DNA of 64,000 nucleotides from Hermetia illucens (GCF_905115235.1 NC_051855.1:13754388-13818387), one strand, 5' to 3'; shown: positions 22,908 to 35,414, counted from the stretch's first letter. Translations and numbers: made by a program. Notes: generated by a model from the sequence alone, not told the origin.

Positions 22908-23750
22908 TTAAATGATGTTATCACCTGGTAAATATTGACGCTGTCTCCTTTGTAGAAGTAGTTGAGGCATACCCGAGGCAAAATTCTCTCTACCACGTAG
23001 TAGTGATAAATTATGGGTAGATATACGACGAACTTTGGGTCTAATTTGCTGAAGTTCCTGGTTTATTGGTGCATATGGTATAGCCCGATTGTTTACAGGC
23101 CGCAAATATGACAACCACGAGATTAGTTGACTCAACATGCCACCATTCGGTATAGGTCGAGGAAGAGCTGTGCGCAGCAGGTCAAAATCGGTTCTTGCAC
23201 TGTCTAAAGTAGAGTCAAAGCGGTTGAAATTTAGCTGTGAAGATGAAAACGTCCGGGGAGAGAACAGAACCGTTTCTTCCACTTGAGTGTTAGCGTGTTC
23301 ATATCGATTGTCTTTCTTCTCTTCATTAATATTATTATAGTTTCGATCTAAATTTCGTAACAACTCTTGCCGAGAAATTCTCTTTAACCTGATTATATCA
23401 TGGAAACTTCGCCCATTTCGCCCCAAAGCAGCTGCACTGTCCGGTAAACTAGTTGATGTCAGCACCTTAGAATCATCTAACATAGATATATTGTGACGAG
23501 TTGAAATGGTATCTTGTTGCCTTTCTGCTAGGCGATCTTTCTGATCCGGTCCGAATTCAGAAGATACAGGATATATATGACCATTTCTACCAACTGACAG
23601 TGTTTTTATGTTATTATCAAATGGAGCTACGAAACCTTTGGTCTTATCAATTTGTAATATACGAAGTAACGAAGCATCTGAGTTGCGGTGGTGAAAATGC
23701 AACTGTGCAGAACAGTTCACAAAAAACAGCACGAAGCACACAGCGTAGTT
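22908..23750 (-). CDS. Unrecognised secreted basic protein, 3' exon
   Basis: I do not recognise this gene. The frame is open from acceptor ATGTAG|AAC (exon start 23750) to the stop at 22908, about 280 residues. It has no initiating ATG of its own, and an upstream in-frame TAG lies inside the acceptor, so a short first exon must supply the start. The exon opens with a hydrophobic run, VCFVLFFVNCSA, that looks like the core and cleavage site of a signal peptide, followed by QLHFHH. The rest is polar, rich in Arg, Asn, Ser and Leu, and cysteine-free, with dibasic sites (RLKR, KVRR, QRRQR) that could be convertase sites. C-terminus: YLPGDNII. It could be a peptide precursor or an extracellular protein; no domain is visible. 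Confidence 0.6.
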   Translation of the reverse strand, partial: NYAVCFVLFFVNCSAQLHFHHRNSDASLLRILQIDKTKGFVAPFDNNIKTLSVGRNGHIYPVSSEFGPDQKDRLAERQQDTISTRHNISMLDDSKVLTSTSLPDSAAALGRNGRSFHDIIRLKRISRQELLRNLDRNYNNINEEKKDNRYEHANTQVEETVLFSPRTFSSSQLNFNRFDSTLDSARTDFDLLRTALPRPIPNGGMLSQLISWLSYLRPVNNRAIPYAPINQELQQIRPKVRRISTHNLSLLRGRENFASGMPQLLLQRRQRQYLPGDNII

Positions 23751-23905
23751 CTACATGCAAATGTATACTTTTATTATCGCAATCTCCGCCAACAATATTA
23801 TGGAGAAATATGGTAAAATAAAGCAAACTTTAATCGGAAAGGTCTATCTTACTAACAACTTCTATCCTTCCGATTGGAAACCTATTCGCTTATAGCATTT
23901 TCGCT

Positions 23906-24960
23906 TCAAATTAACCAGATTCCAGAAGAACAAATTAACGCCTCTCCAGACCAAATTTACGTCTTTTCAAACTAAATTCACGACTCTTCATTTAGAAAGT
24001 TGTGAATTCGATTTCACCGAGCCCATTCCTGGTAGGATTTTGCGATGGGCCGTCAAAGCATCCATGTAAAAATTACTCCATGTCAAAAAACCTGGAACAT
24101 TTGCCTCGATTGGACAATGACAAGCAAACATATAACGGAAATTTTTTCCATCCTGGAATGTACGCTCCCTGAATTAACCAGAGGCTATCAAGGCCCTACT
24201 TCAAGAGGTCGAAAGTTACAAATTGAGCATGATTACAGTCCAGGAAACAAATTGGATTGGTGGCAAAATAAGAAGAGAAGAGAAAGATTCAATGAAACAC
24301 GAGTTTTATATACGTCTGGAGACGATGGCGATATTGGTGATACTGGCCCAAGTACACATCCTCCGACAACAGTCGTGCGGTCAGTGAAATCAAACAAAGC
24401 GGCGCCGGGCGCGGATGAGATTCCAACCGAGCTGTTAAAATCTGGTGAAACAGGTTTACTAAATACGATACACCAACTACTGCTGCGAATCTGGGAGCAT
24501 CATCTGTCCCATCCACAAAAAGTGAGATAGAAGACGTTGTGAAAACTACAGAGAGGGATTTCACTAGTCTATTCGCCCTATAAAATATTAACAAAAATTC
24601 TGGAAGAAGACTATATGCCGAGCGACTCATTTCCGAGTGCCAAGGCGGCCAGGTCGCTCTACAACCGACCAGTTTTTTATCGTTAAACTAATCCTGCAAA
24701 AGTACTGGGAATATAACGAATAATCTTTGTCGACAGTATAGATCGTGGTGAACTAGTACGAATGACGAAGATGACTATGATCAACTCCATTTCAGGATCC
24801 AGAATATGTCGACTGATCCTGATCCTTCGTCGAATTTTCGGAGCAGTTTTCGACCGTGGTGTGTAAATTTGATGTTGAAAGCCGTTAATTTGATTTGGAA
24901 AGTTATTAATTTTATCTGGAATGTCATTGATTTTAGGCGGAAAATCTAAAATTACCTTGA
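23906..24960. repeat. Two inverted arrays of 21-bp units flanking an RTE fragment
   Basis: At 23906-23990 about four 21-base units follow the pattern NNCAAATTNACGNCTTTCCA. At 24861-24960 four more units of the same consensus run in the opposite orientation; translated on the minus strand they give 7-residue repeats (PPKINDI, PDKINNF, PNQINGF). The arrays are about 0.87 kb apart. Short tandem units within inverted ends recall Foldback-type transposons, but this is inference. Confidence 0.55.
24230..24720 (+). mobile_element. RTE-type LINE reverse transcriptase fragment
   Basis: The plus frame to 24530 carries SVKSNKAAPGADEIPTELLK and IHQLLLRIWE, matching the RT entry block ...LKNGKAPGxDxIPxELLK...LHxLxxxIWE. 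After a stop, other frames continue with PYKILTKIL and GGQVALQPTSFLS/STTDQFF-like remnants of the GFRxGRSTTDQIF block, then KYWEYNE. Only the N-terminal half of RT remains, with several frame breaks. Confidence 0.75.
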
Positions 24961-25130
24961 AAGTTTCCATAACTTTTGTTTCACTTGATCCTAAATTGAC
25001 GCTAAAATTTACTTCTTTCTTTAGTTTAACTTTGAATACTAAATCCAATTCGATTCTACTAATTCAATTTATATCTATAAGGTTTAGAGTATTTCCTAAT
25101 ATTAACCTCGAAACACCCATTCTCGTTTAA

Positions 25131-26739
25131 TAATTATCACTAGAACTTAAATCAAAAAGCCATTACCAGGTAATGCATTCCCTTGGCAACTGAATTTCCA
25201 ATTTCGCCACATTCGCCTGTGAGGCTTCAAAGTGCATGAAGGTAATAGGTACACCCCTTAGGAATGACAATAGACTATTAGTATATTTCTGAAAATATTG
25301 TGAAAATATCTCTTAAACTTGCAAAAGTAACAGCAATGTTGAAGCTTCTAATGAAAAAATGGGACGCTAATGAGAGGATAAGACTACTGTTTCAGTTAAA
25401 GATATTTACCATTGTCTCCCGATAAGAATTCAATTAGCAATACAGAAACAACAACAATTTTGTACAAATGGGTCATTAATGATGAAATTTGAAATATGAT
25501 AAAAACCGTGTTTCCATTAATATACCGTCCCAAATTTGCCGATTGCCAAGTCAGGTTTAGGGAAGGCGTGAGTCATGCAATTAAACCAGAGGACCACCAT
25601 TGCCAGCTTAAGAACTGCATAACTCTTTCCTTCATTTTAGCTGCTATTTTTCATTTTGCTCTATTCATGGAAAACTTTCAAATCATCTACCCAAAAAGCT
25701 GAATCAATTAAATTTAAGTAAAATTGGACATAAATAGCCAAATACGTACTATGTATAAAAAGATAAACAAAAAATAGAGCAAAGGTCAATTACCATCTTT
25801 ATGAACATTTTTTCTTACATACTTACATACTTTATATGTACAACGCAACATCTAAAGCAATTCACATGTTTTGTGGGTCAAATGAAGCATACAATTCTGG
25901 GTGAATGTTGAAGTAACGATAAATTATTGTAACATTATGAAATTTTCCTGGGCCAATGGATCGGTTGGTTATTATCTTGTTAGTTAAGGTGAAGGTACGC
26001 AGAGCACATGCGACTTATTCTATTACAAATTGCAACGCACGAAACCATGTAATAACAATACATATATATTAGTACACGTGTTTTCTTAAATTGTAGCTGA
26101 ATCATTTTTTAATTAACTGCAAATATCCATTTTGAATCGAATGCGTCTGACATGAGGAGAGGGATCTTCCCTCCATGAGGAGAGGGAAGATACATAGTTA
26201 TTGTTCAATTCGATCTGAAGTTTTCAACATTGAATGAACTGAAATCTTGGTCAATAAATTAATTTTGATTTGATACAAGATATGTACAATGAACAAACAC
26301 ATTGGATATAAGCTAATTAGTTTTCGGATGTGTACCTTACTTCATCAAACTAAATAATCTATTATGAAAAAATGGTAAAATCTTAGCGCCAAGCAAAACA
26401 TCGTGCAAGAGTGCACGCAATTTTCCGACATTGCCTGCAATGTTTCTACCAAACCAATCCTACAATTGTTATTTTGCATAATCTTTCTTCGCAATGCATA
26501 ATTGACGATTAGCTATATAATTCTGGCAAATTAAATTATTATCGGCGAAGGTATCGCTTTCCAAAATTTGAAAAAAAAAATAATAAATTTCGAAATCGTT
26601 GAAACCGTACACATTTCTAGGGAATCATGATTATGTATTATACATTTTTAATATTCGGAGCTGATTATCAAACCAAACTTAATTTAAATTTATTTTTTTA
26701 TTTTTTAACGTAAAAATTTTTAGGCGCGGCGCACTGTAC
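25131..26739. other. AT-rich sequence without recognisable genes
   Basis: Nothing supported here. A small direct duplication (CATGAGGAGAGGGA, twice, about 22 bases apart) occurs near 26152-26187. Confidence 0.4.
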
Positions 26740-27100
26740 TGTCCTCTACATCGGCGGTTCGAAAACTGAACAGGATTCTGGACCAGAAGTCCACTTCTCG
26801 AATAAAAACAAGAAGTAGGCTTTTCCCTTGGGATAATATGCAATGGGTTTTCAAACTAAACTTTATGGGATCTGAAGGGTGGCAATCTGGGTGAATGACG
26901 AGCAGTTAAGAGCAGGCACATCGCGGTCTGCAGCGATTATCAAGCTGCACTGACGACGGTCTATTTCTAGATTCAATGCGGTCGAACTACTAAAGGTGCC
27001 TTGTCACTACGTTGTAGAAGGAAACGAATGGATGCCTTAGAAAAACTGAGTTTAATTGTGCTCTAGTTGCAGGGAAAATCCTATCTAAGCATGTCTGAGA
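26740..27100 (+). mobile_element. Possible LINE RNase H fragment
   Basis: Plus-strand frames give ELLKVPCHYVVEGNEWM near 26985-27035, close to the RNase H motif WVPGHSGVEGNExAD found at the C-terminus of R1- and Jockey-type LINEs, preceded by a segment resembling SDSQAAI. Local GC content is higher than that of the flanks. The frame is broken and the catalytic Asp of the motif is not seen. Confidence 0.4.
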
Positions 27101-29425
27101 CAGTTCGTTAAACGTGGTCTGATGCAAGGACAATGTTAGCTGCTACTGGAGGAGCTATGGAGCTTCCAAGTACTGCTATCGGCGGGTGAACAGCAGCTTC
27201 TTCTGATGCAGCACGTTCGACGGGCGAAGTTTGGGCTGGAGGATTCGCCGGGAAGGTCGAAGTTATCGAAGCCGCATCAAAATAGTGCGAAGTCGTTGGA
27301 ATAGGGACCCGTATTTTGCGCAACTTTGTGGGCGTGCCAGCCAAAGCTCGTAAGAGGGATAATCCAATGGCCGGTGCTATATTGACGCCAGATAAAGCCC
27401 CGGATAGCGGAAGTGGATTACTTCCGGGGATGCACCTGGTGACTGCAGATTAGAATTAGCCATTCCAACTGTTACTGGAACGCGGCAACTGCTTACTGGA
27501 TCGCCGCTAACATCACAATGTGCTAGTCCAGAAGCTGGGTCGCATCAGAGAGCGTAGTACCAGAACAATACAGCGATAGGACATATTAGAAGCAAATTTT
27601 CCCCGAAAGTTGAGAAAAGTGGCGGAAATGCCAAGACATATAGTGTGAAATACTGTCCCCGCACTGTAGAAAGACAAACACGTGATCAGTACTTATCCAG
27701 ACATTTAACGCCTCTTATAACATAACATATTTTATTCCCTCTAGTGATCAATTATGACTGACGAGAAAAACCGTTTGCTCCACATTACTAACAGAAGACA
27801 TCACCAACACCAAGCATCGCAAAGCATCCTTAGTATCACCTCTTGAAATTCATCTCATGACGAGATGAGATGCTTTTTTGAGGCCTAAGTCTCATATATG
27901 CATCATCGTGATTTTTTTCAGATTCTTTGTTTGAATGGGTCTTAAAAATATTGAACCCTAGCTCCCCTATGTTCCCACTAGTATTGGAATTTATGCTAGC
28001 TTTGAAAAGAACCAATTGAGCCATTATCTTTACACCATCTAAAAAGATTGTACACCCACCTCGCGTACGTTTGAGACGTTCCCTTTAAGCACACCGAATC
28101 AACCATATATTCTCAATTTCTAGATAGCAGATTAAACCATTTTCAGATAAAGTTCAAAACAGGATTATATCCTTGGATTTCAACTAAATATACAATGCAA
28201 AAACATACAAAAATACAATGCAAAATTACAAAAAAATGGCCTAGAATTACATAATTCCATCATTTTTAATGAGGGCAGTTGTTGTGTTTTCTATTTCTAG
28301 AAAAGCGCTTGCTCCCTTCTTTGCTTATCGATTTTACTTGATAAGATACATCTCCGCCGAGATTGGACTGCCGCTGGCAATTTGCAAAGGGCCAGCACTA
28401 CTTTTCAATTCACTGGTAAAAGCATTATATCTAAAGGTCGGACGGAACCGTTACTGCTCATCTTAATGGATTTGCACCATACAATCATTTGGTTTTCTTC
28501 ATGAAGCTTCCGGAAGATCATACTACTCATAAGTGGTGAGTGCTTGAAGACTGTATCTAAAAAATTCGGTACATTTACGAACATGCAATGAAACTTCTGT
28601 GGGTTAGGGTTTTTGTTGCAAAATCCGAGCTGGAACAATGATTACGATGACAAGGCGAACTGCAGCATTTGGTGAATGAGAGTAAAATCAAAAGCGGAAA
28701 TCACCGCTCTGACCACAACCTCATTGGATGGTGATGGTAACCAGAGTAATGGGAGTGAAAAGGATGCTCGATCGTCATTGATGTGGAGCACATATTTCAT
28801 TGTTGTCGGCAATCAACATGATTATCATTATCTTCATTGCTGCAATGCTCATAGGCAATGGAAGATAGTTATGTGGTTTCATCTGTAAGCGAAGGTTTTT
28901 GTACGAAGTCTGCTACAGTTATCTTCCATGTGGGATTTTTGCTACTAAGAGTAGTTTTGTATCTTTTTTTTGTTTTTGGAATCCCATTGTGCACTACAAT
29001 GCCCACAATGAAAGAGAACTTGAAAGTTTGAGGCTCTTCTTCATTGAATTAATTTCTTTCCCTGAACAAATTGCCACCACTACTCATCCACTGGTATTAC
29101 ATATGTATCACATGGTGAGGAGTTGCTGGCTTTCGCAGTACAGCACCTTTCTTAATATTTTTTTCAGAAGAAAATAAAGAAAAAAAAAACATTCAATTAT
29201 ATGGTGGATAAGTCTTATGAAATATACGCTGTTTTGAAGCGCATGAATATTTTCGCATTGCTTTCTTGTAAGATTTACACAGATTGAAGGGTAGGAGGCC
29301 ATCCATATTGCTAGAAAAAAAGCTTGCATAGTACTATAGTAGTAAAACTTAACCAAGTAATGACTAAACACGGGGGATATTTTAGTTTTGAGAAAGGTGA
29401 GAGTATATTCCCGTGCAGATATGTA
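27101..29425. other. Intergenic sequence, partly repetitive
   Basis: The first 600 bases are GC-rich and may be further transposon debris; the open frame at 27108-27344 (minus) is Ala/Pro-rich without a domain. From about 27700 onward the sequence is AT-rich with no exon I can support. Confidence 0.4.
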
Positions 29426-29458
29426 TATATAAAGTCTCGATGTTCGTCTATCTTAGTA
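29426..29458 (+). promoter_or_regulatory. Core promoter of the Tweedle gene
   Basis: TATATAAAG begins at 29426 and is followed 28 bases later by TTAGTA (29453-29458), an initiator-like sequence. This predicts a 5' UTR of about 155 bases to the ATG at 29612. TATA promoters with a tiny first coding exon are typical of insect cuticle genes. Confidence 0.55.
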
Positions 29459-29611
29459 TACAGAAGTCATCCAACGTTCGGTAAAAGATCAAATCTTTTC
29501 TTTGTCTGGAATTTATTTTTGAATCCTTATTAAAAAGGATAGAAAGCGCCTAGAGGCAAGTGTCCAGTGAAGAACACCTTTGACACGTGTGTGGAACATA
29601 TATATAAAAAA

Positions 29612-30762
29612 ATGAAGACCTTTGTGGTACGTGCATAATAGTATATCAAATTTATCCAAGTTTAAAATGGTAACGGCTAGGATATTCAATTTGACTCAAA
29701 AAATGAGATACGAAGAAGTTTTTTTTTGACGTTATCTCTTATTTGAAATAGATAATAAGGTGATAAGTGAGCGTTTTTGTGGATTATTGACACTAATACA
29801 GATTATGCTTTATGGTGATGAATGCTGTTAAATGAACATCCCAATCGGAATAATTCAAATTACTGGCAACTAACACAGGATAAAATGATGTTAATAGTGA
29901 TTTAATTTAAAATGTAAAAATCCTTATTTAAAAAATTGTTAATCAACACTTCAATATTATTTTGCAGATTGCATCAATGCTATTGGCTGTGAGCATGGCA
30001 CGGCCTGAACCACCTTCCCCATACCAATATAAAGCCCCGGCTGATGCAGGCTCTAATTTCGGTTTAATCGGAGGTTCATCATCAGCAATAGCACCAAGCG
30101 GCAGCTATGGAGCACCAGCACCACAATACGGCCCACCAACCCAAGCTCCCGTTGTTCACAAGCATGTCTACGTTCATGTTCCACCACCAGAGCCAGAATA
30201 TGTTGCTCCCAGGTATTTACGATTTGAATTAAATATATTTACAGGAAATCTATTATGCTATTAAAAGTTTCAAATTATATGTGCAAAGTAAAGTTCATTC
30301 ATGTTATCTATGACTATTAAACCATATCTTCCATTTTGGATTTCAGGAAACCAATTGCAGTTCCTCCAGCACAAAAGCACTACAAAATTGTTTTCATTAA
30401 GGCTCCATCACCACCAGCACCAACTGCTCCAATCATTCCTCCAATTCCACAAAACGAAGAGAAGACCCTTGTTTACGTTTTGGTGAAAAAACCAGAGGAG
30501 CAACCAGAAATTACTATTCCAACTCCAGCTCCAACTCAACCAAGCAAACCTGAAGTTTACTTCATTCGCTACAAGACTCAGGTAATACTACGTTTTACAT
30601 ATATATATGACAAATTTTACGTAAACCTTTCCAAACGTTTACTTGCAGAAGCAAGAAGCTGAAGGACCATATCCAAATAGTATTGCTCCAGCTCCATCCG
30701 GTGATTATGGAGCGCCATCTGCATCTGCAGCGCCCAGTTCGGAATACGGAGTACCTCATTAG
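29612..30762 (+). CDS. Tweedle-family (DUF243) cuticle protein
   Basis: Structural protein secreted by epidermis into the chitinous cuticle. Four exons: 29612-29626, 29968-30212, 30347-30581, 30649-30762, with phases 0, 2 and 0 agreeing at each junction, giving 202 residues. Exon 1 encodes only MKTFV; joined to [11 protein letters not shown] it makes a signal peptide of about 16 residues. Then come a Gly/Ser/Pro linker with [11 protein letters not shown], and the DUF243 domain with its alternating beta-strand blocks: [39 protein letters not shown] and [10 protein letters not shown]. The C-terminal tail is low-complexity Ala/Ser/Pro with YGAPS and YGVPH. Length and the absence of cysteine fit the family. 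The start is fixed by the donor GTG|GTACGT directly after MKTFV. I cannot assign a specific Drosophila paralogue. Confidence 0.92.
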
Positions 30763-31282
30763 TTTTAGAATGGATTATAAAAACGAAATATTAGTCGTAA
30801 GTTGGCAGTATTGCTCTTATACTATCTTAACATTTATATTTTTTTTTTTAAATTTGAACAGTATACGCAGTACAAACAACACTGTAAATATGCGTCGTCC
30901 TAAGCAATAGAAAACACGTTACTGATATAAAGTGACTGGATGATACGTTGCATCATTTCCTGGAAACTTTCATATTCTATTCTTTTTTCTAATCTTTTAA
31001 TCAATTTTATTTTGTATATTTTTTTCTTATAAAATATAGACATATCGAATTTTTACGATGCCTCACTTTCATTTTCTGCGTATATTCTAATCTGATACGG
31101 TTGAGCTTCATTCACGCTATACTAAACATCCTAAGCCTCGCTTAACACAATGACTACAATAGTAATTACCAGAAATTAGAGTTCAGCGACTAGCAAATAA
31201 TTGTGATGTGACGAAAGTGAATTAAAAAAGGGATTAATTAAAAACCGGACAGATATAAATCTGTTATCTTGGAAGTCCCTAA
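30763..31282. other. Tweedle 3' flank
   Basis: AT-rich 3' UTR and intergenic sequence. No clear AATAAA is seen close to the stop; ATAAAG near 30927 is a possible variant. Confidence 0.35.
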
Positions 31283-33672
31283 ATTCAGCTTTTTAATGGA
31301 TTAGTTAATTTGAAAGCCATAACAGCTTTTTAAATTATCATTTGAAAAGTAAAGCTCCACGATCTAAATTTAAATACGGTAAGTATCTAAAAGTTATGCA
31401 TTTATGTAACAGAATATGGATGAAGTGAAGAAGAAGAACTACGAATCGACGATGGCGGGGATCTTGACCCCTTCAATACGTGACAAAGCGTCAACAACTA
31501 CGTTAGAGATTTGTTTCACTTTTTGTTGAAGAGCAGTACCTACGGCAATGCTAGAGGCATCGACGAATACGGCTATGGGGAAAGCCAGAAGTGTAGCATC
31601 CACCAGCTTTTGCTTGCTGGTCTCAAATGCCTGGGCAGCCTCTGGGAACCACACAATCAGACGGGAGTCTTTGGTTTTCGGTTCAGACAAGAAGGCATTA
31701 AGAAAGGATTGTTCCTGCGCGGTCTTGGGCAAGAAAGGACAATAGAAGTTCAATATTCCCAAGAAGCTTCTCAGATCCTTAACAGGCCTCAAAGAGCGAT
31801 AAAAAATGCACTCCAGGTGTTCTAAACGCTCGGACTCAGAGGAAGACACGGCCAGAGCATTATCCAAATATACGAAACCGAAGCGAAGTTTCGCAGCACA
31901 GAGTGGATGAACCTCTGAAATGTTTGCGCCGCGTTGCACAGTCCAGAAGTCATCCTAATGAATTCGAAGAGTCCGAAAGTTGTACATATTGCCGTTTTCG
32001 GGATGTCTTCGGGAGCTACAGGGAGCTGATGGTATGCATTGACTATGTCTAAGGTCGAGAAAATACGGCAGTTTGCGATAGAATGCGTAAATTCGTAGGA
32101 CGGGATATCGGTCTGGAATCGTCTAAGCATTTAGACGTCTGTAGTTACCACAGGGTTTCCATTCGCCATTGGATTTGGAGATGATGTGAAGTAGCGAAGA
32201 CCAACAACTGTTTGAAAGTGTGCAAATACCCTGCTTAAGAAGTTCTTCGAACTCGTTCTGCGCAACTGCGAACTTCTGCGGTGGTAATGGACACACCTTG
32301 GAGAAAAATAGGAAGCCAGTAGTATTTATATAGTACTGAACATCATGCTTTACAGACTCAGTGAGACTACACTCGGTAGTAATGTTGTCGTATTTTTTAA
32401 GAAATGCGCGAATACGTGCGTCGACAACGTCTTCAAAAGCGACGGAAAGAGTGCTAGGTGAGGATATGGGAAGAACCGAGACTTCAGCATTTATATCGAC
32501 CAAGTAGTTGCGCCGACGCAAGGGGTCGTAGATTGTGAGGCGACGTGTTATTGCATTTTGGGTAGCAGTCGCTAAAACTCCCGGTAAATCTGATTTTTTG
32601 GTGAGAAATTGCAGGAGCTATCCGATCGCCCATTTCGGGAGGCGGATCTAGAGCTCTTACTTCCCGAACCAGAGCAGGGACGAAGAGAAAAAAATACGCA
32701 AGTAGAATGAATAGCTAAACAGACAGAAAGAGCGGAGGAGAAGGAAAACGGTTCTGTATCGTCCGTTGCGAAGAATTTCGTCTGCGGTTACTGGAGGGAT
32801 ACCTTCGACACTTAATGAGATCGTAGGAAATGTAGTTTCCGTATGTTGGGGAAACAGTGTTGAAACGCGATCCCGTAGCAATCTGCGACACATAATAGAA
32901 GGAGAGCTTTTACATAACCGACTTGTACGCACCTCACCAAGGGTCAGAATCTGTCTCATTACAGAGTCCCTTGAAACAATCATTTTTACTCTTAGTAATG
33001 GCCTATTGTAACTTTTTACGCGGTACTCGAGGTACTGTTGTTCATATTCCGGCGTGTTTCTTCGCCTTCTGGCCTTCAAGCATTCCGTTCGGTATTTCGT
33101 TCCATCTTTTGAGTCCAAAATTGACTTTTTCACTGGCTTATTGGGAAATAATGCCTCCACGTTGAATAATGCGTTGCAGCTTCTGGATTAATTCATGAGA
33201 GTTAGCCCACTGAATACTTGCTCGTCGTCAAGGGCCTGGCACTCATTGATTAACCAGTTGGCGATGTTATACGTCAGTGAGATCAAATCGGCAATGATTT
33301 ATCGTATCTCGTCCCTCTCTTTGTGGATTTTCGGTTGACATCTGATTCTCGGAAGCGCAGGATTTGGCATTCAGAGTCGCCCAATGGACGGGAATACAAC
33401 ACTAGCTTCCTTCAGCGTTACATCGAGCTTTTGAGAGATTGGGGTTGCGGGTAATTTCGCATTTGAAGAAGTTTCTTTTCTCCAATTTCCGAAGGCTTTG
33501 TCCACAACGACGACGTTATTTCGAATTGAACTTTCTAATGGATTAGTTAATTCGAAAGCTACAACAGCTTTTTAAATTATCATTTGAACAGTAAAGCTCT
33601 ATGAATTACATTTAAATACTGTAAGTATGATTATTACCTAATTTTTTGAATTTATGTAACAGAATATAGAGT
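31283..33672 (-). mobile_element. Broken Ty3/Gypsy-type LTR retrotransposon
   Basis: Fossil element on the minus strand, about 2.4 kb. It carries gag-like, protease-to-reverse-transcriptase and RNase H-like segments in that order. The RT blocks are unmistakable (for example GNYRRLNA, NAYHQLPVAPEDIPKTAI and FGLFEFIRM). It is bounded by direct repeats of about 140 bp at 31283-31430 and 33528-33672, very similar to each other, which look like terminal repeat remnants. It is much shorter than an intact element of this family, so it is internally deleted, and it is broken in several places. The divergence of the end repeats suggests an insertion that is neither very recent nor ancient. Confidence 0.8.
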
Positions 33673-34615
33673 GAAGCTTTTCGGAGTCAGCTATATTATC
33701 CACATCCTTCAATATTTGTATTATATAACTAAATCATAATTGGAACCATCGTTAAATGTAAATAAAATAGGAAAATTGAGAAGCGACGAAAAAAGTTTGG
33801 CTTTTAAACTTATTTCGTTCAAAATTATGGCAGTTATACTTGCATAGGGTTGGTTTAATATTAATTGGAATCAGCTATTGATGCATTTCGTACTGGCTAG
33901 GTACAATTTGCAGCCGTTATCCTTATTTATCCTTGAGACATGTACTGTTTTCTGTCAATTTAATTTTGTGCATCTAGAGTCCCATCGTATAGATAAGGTT
34001 ATAATATACTAGCCATTTACGCTTTATAGTTTAAGCAGTAAAACTGACTTCAGAGTGATGTCGATATTTTTGTGCTTATCGTTATTATCGAATAACTCAA
34101 CGAACATGGACTGAAGTGAAAGTATGTCTAGAAAGCGCTCCACCGAACACTTCAGAGGTAAATGACGATAGTAACAAAGCACTATTAACCAGACCAATTT
34201 CGCGTTATCTGTACGTGTTCATCCGTATCGCACTGGTTCCACTGTTTCGTAGTTTTATTCTGTCATATTATTTGATTAGTGTGGAAATGCCTAAGTTTGT
34301 TATATCAAATATACCAGGTGCTATCTAACGGCTTGTCTAGGAATCAGTCCGCGATTAAATCGAATAAGTGGTGTATTTGATGTAAATAGCGAAGACGGAC
34401 TTAAGCTTATGCTAAGTTGAATTTGATAAAGTTGTTGAACTATCTGTGATTGCACCGAATCAAATGAGAATGTAGCAAATCTCATCAAAAAAGTTGACAA
34501 GGAAAGTTGCTCGTCATATCATTTGGACAAGTTTTTGAATATTTTGAACTATACACCATCAATGTTTAAGTGCAAATTTCCAGTTGAACCGGGTCCTTTA
34601 AGCTTGAAAAAACGG

Positions 34616-34705
34616 TATAAAAGACGAACTCTGACTATTTCACTCTCAACTGTATTTTGATACGAATCCAAAAAGAACATCAATAGATGGTGTTTAGCGT
34701 TTTTT
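34616..34705 (+). promoter_or_regulatory. Orphan TATA promoter with 19-base coding mini-exon
   Basis: TATAAAAG at 34616-34623 is followed 32 bases later by CTCAACTG (initiator-like). An ATG at 34687 then opens MVFSVF and runs into donor T|GTAAGC at 34705/34706. Apart from the missing second exon this is the layout of many small secreted or cuticle protein genes. I found no matching second exon downstream, so it may be a gene relic or a promoter for a distant exon. Confidence 0.35.
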
Positions 34706-35414
34706 GTAAGCTCGCTGATATTTCATACTTTTATTTAAAAAGAAAAAAAAAGCAGACGCTGAACGCGATCAGCGAGAATCAACTTTTCAATAAAGACAGG
34801 TTGAATTACGTTTGCCATTCCTATGTGCTTTTAGACAAAAAAAGATACTTTTCTGCGTGTAAGCTTTGAATACAAATCAAAAGTATTCGTACGAAAACAA
34901 TATGTGTTTGGATTGTTAGTGAATCAGTAAGAGTTTAAACTTGTAAATTACTAATAATGACCGGTTTAAAGTCACCAAAAACAAAAATAACGTAGGACAA
35001 CAGATAAAATCTGAAAAGTTTGAAGGTAGTGAAGTGAAGTATCTTGTTATATTCATACGTTTTGTTTGTTATCGGGTCTAGCAGGTGCAACAACTGAGTA
35101 TATAGTCTTTTACCGGCTTTCTTGAGCTCACTGGAGAAAAACAAGTAATACAAATTAATAAAGTTTCTTTCAACAGAAACTTATCAGTCAATTAACTTAA
35201 CGTGCTTATTACCATTGCCCTGTTACGTTGTATCCCATCATTTACGTTACATATGATGATGTTACTTGGATATTCCCGTCTATTGGAATAACAAAATTTT
35301 TTAGTTCGGTGCTAATAAATTTTATTGGCGTAAGAAACGGATTCCTTTTAGAGTGTTTGTATTTAGCAGTGCCTTTATGAAGAATAAATTTGTTCAACTA
35401 TTAGTTCCGGCGAG

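Noticed and set aside
26152-26187. Short direct duplication as a CRISPR-like or regulatory repeat
   Set aside because: Only two copies of 14 bases; a simple local duplication explains it.
27108-27344. Ala/Pro-rich minus-strand frame as a host gene
   Set aside because: Low complexity, no domain, beside LINE-like sequence. More likely repeat debris.
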